From positions 3,286,001 to 3,350,000 of the forward strand of contig NC_064677.1 of assembly GCF_023278565.1 (NCBI RefSeq): a stretch of DNA of 64,000 nucleotides, given 5' to 3'. Below, piece by piece: positions 61,594-64,000 of the stretch (positions are counted from its first letter, which is position 1; every line of letters starts with the position of its first letter). Position numbers and translations under genes: made by a program. This DNA comes from Colletotrichum lupini. Taxonomy: Eukaryota; Ascomycota; Sordariomycetes; Glomerellales; Glomerellaceae. The notes under the pieces were generated by a model. That model had not been told where the DNA came from, ran no database searches, and saw only the letters and a program-made list of their open reading frames with translations.

Positions 61594-62453
61594 GATTGTT
61601 ACAAGGACTGGGTTCTTTTTTCGTCAACTTTTTTTTTGGAAGCTCGATTGGTCCACTGATTATTACTTTGCTTGAAACAACGAAAAGGATGTTGGGAGGC
61701 ATATATATCTCCCTGCCTTTCTCGTTCAGTGGACCAGAGCGAACGTGAAAGGAAGAACATTAGGCTTCGAGAGAGGGAGGACGACGGATCGGAAGTTTGC
61801 TACTGCGGATGGGAAACCCCCATCAAAATTTGCTCGTACCGTGGGATAACTTTGCCCACGATGAACTCTTGTTTTGCGTCCTACGTTCTGGACGTCGTTT
61901 TCCCCTCCAGTCAATGACGGGGAAACAGGAAACATGGTATTCGGTTATTCGGTTACTGAAACGCGTCAACACATGGGAACAAAAACTGGGAAAACTAGGT
62001 CAGGTAGCTGAATCTTGATGAATGACGACCCAGTCATCAACAGTATTATTTTATCCCAAGCTATCTGTGGTGTGTAGAGAGGGGGATGGATAACCGCCTC
62101 ATCGACTCCCTCTCGCATTGCTTCCAATTCCGTGGTATTCCGTTTTTCTTCTTTTCATCGTCCCGAAAGGAAACAACACAAAACTCCGGAAAACGCCCTT
62201 CTCGTGCTGCTAATCATCCGCAGGCGTTGCGGCGTCTCTCGCAGAGTCATTCACACTGCAAAGTATTTACCTCTTCTCTGCTGCTTCCAAAGTCTATCTC
62301 GGTCCACCAAACTCCTCGCTATTCCAGGGCCGAGACAAGCTCTCGTAAAATCTAACCCCAATCACATCAACGCGCTGGTAAACTAATAACTCTGTCTCTC
62401 TCTCTGACTGTCGCTCGTCTTTGGTCTGTTTTAATCTGTCGTCGGAAAAGTCT
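61594..62453. other. Convergent 3' region
   Basis: 860 bases between converging genes. T-rich stretches at 61618-61640 suit the PFK2 3' end, and a CT repeat lies at 62392-62405. No gene is supported. Confidence 0.5.
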
Positions 62454-64000
62454 TTACATCACTGCACACTCTCGCTCCGGCTCATCCCCGTCCTTGTGCT
62501 TCTTCTTTTCGGTAGAACGGCTCTTGGACTTGCCTCTCTTGTGATGCCTGTGATGGTGCTCTGATGACTTTCTTTCCTTGAAATCCTTGGAGTCTTTCCT
62601 GTCGGTCTCTGCAACTGGTGCCGCAACCGGTGTTGCTTCGGCATCAGCGTTCTCGACGAATTCCTCCTCAGTCACCGGATCAGGAATAGGTGCGCTGATG
62701 GATGTGGCGAGCGCGTTGCTGCTCAAGTTGCTGTTGGGATCACGGAGCGGCTCCTTGCTCGGTCGCATGAGTCCGCCGAGTCGAGTCATGGTAAGACTGA
62801 TGCGGCCCTCCCCTGCTTGACTGGTAGGTCTGCTCTTGCTCTTGCCCGTAAATAGAGCGGCGGCTCGCGAAAGCCGTTGGGCTGTCGTCTCTTCTCCTGG
62901 GGTTACGGCGGGCGATATGGCATCCGGCGTGATTGCTGGCGTGCCTAGGGTAGAGTCCGTGAAGGTAACACTGCCCCTTCGAGAATCCTTGAACCCCAAG
63001 TACGGCTCGTCATCGCCGAAACTTATGCGACTAGGACGCTCCAATTCCGACGAAAAGCGGATGCTAGGCGCTTTGGGTGGAGATATTGAGGTGTTCTCGA
63101 AGTAGTCGCTCCGCGATGATGACATTCCGGAGTTGTTGCCGTTGACCGGGTTCGGTGTAGCCGGTAGGTTGACGCTGACCTTGGACTCGTTGTAAGAAGG
63201 AGGCTCAGTCTCCGTCTCTTCCGTTGACGCCACCTCTACCATTGGTACGATCTGGTAGAATAAGAGATAAGGCATCTCGTCCTTCAAAGCTTGCTTGATG
63301 TCGTCCACATAAGTCACCCTGTTTTCGATATTCAAGTCATCAAATTTGACCCACTGCGCCTCCTCGTAGTCTGGAGGAGGGTCATTGTCGTGTCTCCTAT
63401 TGTCGGTGAGGAGTTTGGGCGCCACCCTGGCGAATGAGATATAGTGTCCGCTGTAGACAGAGTCGCCACGATGACAGACCACAGACTGTAGCACTAACTT
63501 ATACTCCATGCTGAAGCCGTTGGGGTCTTCCTCAAGCTGTGTCTCGTCGCCGAGCATGAAGTGCGGAAGCCTCAGGCTGTCCGGAATATCGATGAAGGTA
63601 TTCTGGCGCTGTGGAACACCGGAGTTCGACATCATGTACCGCTTCAGGCAAATGCCGACCACAGGACGTTGGTTGAAGTTCATAGCAACCTCCATGTCGT
63701 TCTTGGGCTCCTTGTTTCCGGCGGCGTGCCATGGAATCAATCTGAAAAACTGCCAAGCTGGAATTGTCACGGCTTTCACCACTGTAGAGCTCGTTCGTCG
63801 CGCCTTTTCCAGCATGGTAGATGGCTCGGTCTCCTTTCCCTTGTCTTTGTCCTTCTCCTCCAGCACCACGCGTTGTATGACGCTAGTTGAACGGTGTCTT
63901 GGAGTTGGCCGCGAAGAGCTGCTAGGAGACTCCGGCACGCCATTGGGTGTTTGCGAGGCTGTCCACCGCCGCTCAAGGATTGGAGAAAGCTGCGCGGGAG
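62454..64000 (-). CDS. USP-family ubiquitin hydrolase, C-terminal part, CaaX end
   Basis: Partial: the frame is open to the right edge, so the 5' part (including the catalytic Cys box) lies outside; 514 residues are visible. The USP domain continues through VVGICLKRYMMSNSG, then the His box GDSVYSGHYISFARV with the catalytic His, and WVKFDDLNIENRV with the Asp/Asn position, ending at PYLLFYQIVP. It removes ubiquitin from substrates as a Cys isopeptidase. A Ser/Pro-rich tail of about 260 residues follows; it ends with a His/Lys/Arg-rich stretch (HHRHHKRGKSKSRSTEKKKH) and the last four residues CAVM, a CaaX box predicted to be farnesylated. The polybasic stretch plus prenyl group suggests membrane attachment (inference). 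Confidence 0.88.
   Translation of the reverse strand, partial: PAQLSPILERRWTASQTPNGVPESPSSSSRPTPRHRSTSVIQRVVLEEKDKDKGKETEPSTMLEKARRTSSTVVKAVTIPAWQFFRLIPWHAAGNKEPKNDMEVAMNFNQRPVVGICLKRYMMSNSGVPQRQNTFIDIPDSLRLPHFMLGDETQLEEDPNGFSMEYKLVLQSVVCHRGDSVYSGHYISFARVAPKLLTDNRRHDNDPPPDYEEAQWVKFDDLNIENRVTYVDDIKQALKDEMPYLLFYQIVPMVEVASTEETETEPPSYNESKVSVNLPATPNPVNGNNSGMSSSRSDYFENTSISPPKAPSIRFSSELERPSRISFGDDEPYLGFKDSRRGSVTFTDSTLGTPAITPDAISPAVTPGEETTAQRLSRAAALFTGKSKSRPTSQAGEGRISLTMTRLGGLMRPSKEPLRDPNSNLSSNALATSISAPIPDPVTEEEFVENADAEATPVAAPVAETDRKDSKDFKERKSSEHHHRHHKRGKSKSRSTEKKKHKDGDEPERECAVM

Noticed and set aside
1..64000. CRISPR arrays, operons, ribosome-binding sites
   Set aside because: The window is eukaryotic nuclear DNA, and no regularly spaced direct repeats were seen.

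Overview
The window is nuclear DNA of a filamentous ascomycete (Pezizomycotina), most probably a Sordariomycete. The evidence is short GT-AG introns, a HET-domain gene, a Zn2Cys6 regulator with its cluster deep inside the protein, an intron-bearing tRNA-Gly, and an A+T block at the left edge that looks like repeat-induced point mutation (RIP). I cannot name the species from sequence alone.

Layout: 1-1195 is an A+T-saturated, RIP-like relic. 1196-19118 is an unusually long stretch of ordinary base composition in which I can support no gene; it holds microsatellites, an unusual nested palindrome, a weak tRNA-like fossil and many copies of two related short motifs (TACGGAGTA and TACGGATA). At 19119-21877 lies a Zn2Cys6 transcription-factor locus with an in-frame stop and an apparently missing core segment, so it may be decaying. 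21878-25951 is again gene-free.

From 25952 rightwards the window is dense with conserved housekeeping genes: an AIM32-type thioredoxin-like [2Fe-2S] protein (+), a CYC2-type mitochondrial flavoprotein (+), the flippase NEO1 (-), SEC16 (+, head to head with NEO1), a giant Hsp90-like-ATPase protein of the sacsin/DUF3684 type (+), a HET-domain protein (+), a tRNA-Gly(CCC) (+), an NmrA/isoflavone-reductase-like protein (+), TOM40 (-), a 6-phosphofructo-2-kinase (+), and the 3' half of a USP-family deubiquitinase (-) cut by the right edge.

Themes: three genes concern mitochondria (AIM32, CYC2, TOM40) and two adjacent ones the early secretory pathway (NEO1, SEC16). They are individual eukaryotic transcription units, not operons. 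The best candidate for something undescribed is the protein at 44270-49640: its N-terminus carries the ATP-binding boxes of a GHKL ATPase and its extreme C-terminus carries a full HExxHxxxxxH zinc-protease-type triad. Other points of note are a bifunctional-type PFK2 lacking the phosphatase's catalytic histidine, and a deubiquitinase ending in a CaaX box. Exon borders were set by hand from splice consensus and frame continuity.
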